5,892 nt of DNA from JAAFIP01 sp043718065 (GTDB taxonomy: Bacteria; Pseudomonadota; Gammaproteobacteria; Burkholderiales; Burkholderiaceae_C). Each line of letters starts with the position of its first letter. Position 1 is the stretch's first letter. The position numbers were made by a program, and so were the translations under genes. The stretch lies in assembly GCA_043718065.1 (NCBI GenBank), contig JAYSWJ010000032.1, forward strand, positions 1 through 5,892. Direction: 5' to 3'. The notes under the pieces were generated by a model that saw nothing but the letters and a program-made list of their open reading frames with translations, was not told the DNA's origin and made no database searches. Shown piece after piece: positions 4,735 to 5,892 of this stretch.

Positions 4735-5643
4735 ATGGAATGGTTTGACGGATTTACGGCGCAGCGTTTTAAGATAGGCAACGCAAGCGATGGCGTAGAA
4801 ATTTTTGCACGCTACAGTGGTGACCGGGTTAAGCCTGCCTTGCTGCTACTGCACGGTTTTCCGCAAAGCCATGTGATGTGGCATCGCGTGGCGCAGCAGC
4901 TGCAAAAAGATTTCTTTCTGGTGATGCCTGATTTGCGCGGCTATGGCGATTCGACCAAACTATTGGTCACCGATGACCATGCGCAGGCCAGCAAGCGGGC
5001 GTTAGCGCAAGACATGGTAGATGTGATGGCGGCGCTGGGTATCGACAAGTTTGATGTGTGCGGCCACGACCGAGGTGGCCGCGTAGCGCACCGCTTGGCA
5101 CTAGACCACGCCAGCAAAGTACGCAAGCTGTGCGTGATTGACATTGCCCCTACGCTAGACATGTACGACGCCACCAACATGGCGTTTGCGCAGGCCTACT
5201 ACCACTGGTTTCATTTGATCCAGCCCAGTCCGCTACCCGAGCGCATGATCCATGGCGGCTGGAAAAACTATCTGCATGCTAAGCTGGGTGGTTGGGGTAG
5301 TGCAGGCCTCAGCTATATCGAACCACAGGCACTGGCCGAGTATGAACGTTGCTTCTCTCAAGTTAAAACACTGCATGCCATGTGCGAGGACTACCGCGCC
5401 AGTGCGGGTATAGATTTAGTACACGACCGCGCTAGCCGCGCCGCAGGTGACAAGCTGGCGTGCAACACGTTGGTGCTGTGGGGCGAGCGCGGTGTGGTCA
5501 ACCGCATGTTCAAGCCGCTGGAGCTGTGGCAAGCGCAGTGCAGCGCTTTAGTGACAGGCCAAGTGATGGTGGCGGGGCACTTTATTCCAGAAGAGTTGCC
5601 GCACGAAACTGCACAAGCATTGGTGAATTTTTTTGCGTTGTAA
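4735..5643 (+). CDS. Alpha/beta hydrolase, probable haloacetate (fluoroacetate) dehalogenase
   Basis: This 302-residue cytoplasmic alpha/beta hydrolase most resembles fluoroacetate dehalogenase (EC 3.8.1.3), which converts haloacetates to glycolate plus halide through an aspartyl ester. From ATG 4735: oxyanion-region HGFP at 40-43, DLRGYGDS at 66-73, and nucleophile motif GHDRGGR with D112 and carboxylate-binding R113 and R116. Then come D136, the halide-pocket pair H157-W158, GGWGS with W187, DYR with Y220, and catalytic H282 in AGHF. Spacing follows the characterised Rhodopseudomonas enzyme (D110, R111, R114, D134, H155, W156, Y219, H280) with a shift of only one or two residues, and that enzyme is also about 302 residues. 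An upstream TTG at 4705 would add 10 unsupported residues; no strong Shine-Dalgarno sequence precedes either start. It follows pncC after 71 bp and may have its own promoter. An epoxide hydrolase is less likely because the HW pair and DYR are specific. Natural substrate is unproven. Confidence 0.85.
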   Translation: MEWFDGFTAQRFKIGNASDGVEIFARYSGDRVKPALLLLHGFPQSHVMWHRVAQQLQKDFFLVMPDLRGYGDSTKLLVTDDHAQASKRALAQDMVDVMAALGIDKFDVCGHDRGGRVAHRLALDHASKVRKLCVIDIAPTLDMYDATNMAFAQAYYHWFHLIQPSPLPERMIHGGWKNYLHAKLGGWGSAGLSYIEPQALAEYERCFSQVKTLHAMCEDYRASAGIDLVHDRASRAAGDKLACNTLVLWGERGVVNRMFKPLELWQAQCSALVTGQVMVAGHFIPEELPHETAQALVNFFAL

Positions 5644-5703
5644 AGAAGAATATTTCAGCACTGTGGGTTGCGGCAATGGTGTAGCTTGCTGATATTGAAG
5701 ATG

Positions 5704-5735
5704 GTTGTTCTTGTACGGGAGCTGGCAGGCGGCGT
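5704..5735 (+). repeat. Repeat B, copy downstream of the dehalogenase gene
   Basis: It begins GTTGTTCT and ends GCGGCGT, matching 1846-1875 at about 25 of 32 alignment columns. Its right half, GAGCTGGCAGGCGGCGT (5719-5735), recurs at the window end. Confidence 0.5.
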
Positions 5736-5760
5736 ACTCAGCTACGCGGCTGTCCTCCAT

Positions 5761-5777
5761 GGCGGCCTAGGGCCGCC
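5761..5777. repeat. GC-rich hairpin downstream of the dehalogenase gene
   Basis: GGCGGCC (5761-5767) pairs perfectly with GGCCGCC (5771-5777) around a TAG loop. It is followed on the + strand by TACTCCCCCTTTA, which has only three T in a row, so it is at best a poor intrinsic terminator. It lies 117 bp past the dehalogenase stop codon and could instead be part of the local repeat structure. Confidence 0.5.
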
Positions 5778-5875
5778 TACTCCCCCTTTATGCCGCTGCG
5801 CTGTTCACACCAAATGCCAAGGCTGCGTACTGGTGGGTGAATAAGCTAGCGGTTGATCGCCCACTATGTTTGCGA

Positions 5876-5892
5876 GAGCTGGCAGGCGGTGT
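5876..5892 (+). repeat. Partial Repeat B copy / 17-bp direct repeat at window edge
   Basis: GAGCTGGCAGGCGGTGT matches 5719-5735 at 16 of 17 bases, with start points 157 bp apart. The copy is cut by the window end, so its true length is unknown. Confidence 0.6.

Larger units (their letters stand above)
5644..5892. other. Repeat-bearing non-coding region after the dehalogenase gene
   Basis: No credible gene is visible in these 249 bp. The region holds a Repeat B copy (5704-5735), a 17-bp direct repeat (5719-5735 and 5876-5892), a 5-bp stem GCGTA/TACGC (5732-5736 with 5743-5747) and a GC-rich hairpin (5761-5777). A minus-strand frame from 5760 runs back into the dehalogenase gene and lacks any family resemblance. 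The repeats may continue beyond the window edge. Confidence 0.65.

Noticed and set aside
5761..5790. Intrinsic terminator after the dehalogenase gene
   Set aside because: The stem is good but the following sequence is C-rich with only three T in a row, so I list it only as a hairpin.

Overview
This window looks like a chromosomal segment of a betaproteobacterium, most likely order Burkholderiales and family Comamonadaceae. The basis is overall protein character, moderately high GC coding sequence with AT-richer spacers, and the arrangement of rpe-gph divergent from apaG. The taxon is an inference; no rRNA or other marker gene is present. Every gene except the truncated first one is intact, and most are conserved housekeeping genes.

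Left part (1-1657): the 3' end of a chalcone-isomerase-like gene (+) runs into the 3' end of gph (-). Upstream of gph on the same strand is rpe. The pair rpe-gph reads leftwards and links ribulose-phosphate epimerisation (pentose phosphate/Calvin cycle) to phosphoglycolate salvage. Middle: a 335-bp divergent spacer (1658-1992) holds a dispersed repeat and a long hairpin. Right part (1993-5643): apaG, thiL, pgpA, the stand-alone CinA-type amidase gene pncC, and an alpha/beta hydrolase closely resembling fluoroacetate dehalogenases, all on +. pgpA and pncC are 3 bp apart and clearly co-transcribed. The last 249 bp (5644-5892) are non-coding and repeat-bearing.

The genes are ordinary, but the window carries unusual small repeats. 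(i) Repeat A is an AT-rich dispersed element with one copy in the rpe/apaG spacer, one inside the gph reading frame that appears to add about 16 residues to the phosphatase, and a possible eroded copy inside thiL. (ii) A 9-bp tandem repeat starts at the rpe stop codon. (iii) A 13-bp tandem repeat lies just upstream of pgpA. (iv) Repeat B is shared by the rpe/apaG spacer and the right-hand spacer, with a partial copy at the window edge. (v) A 12-bp perfect inverted repeat lies upstream of apaG. The other notable item is that the terminal hydrolase keeps the complete defluorinase-type active site. I see no tRNA, rRNA, CRISPR array, transposase or phage gene, and no convincing new multi-gene system.
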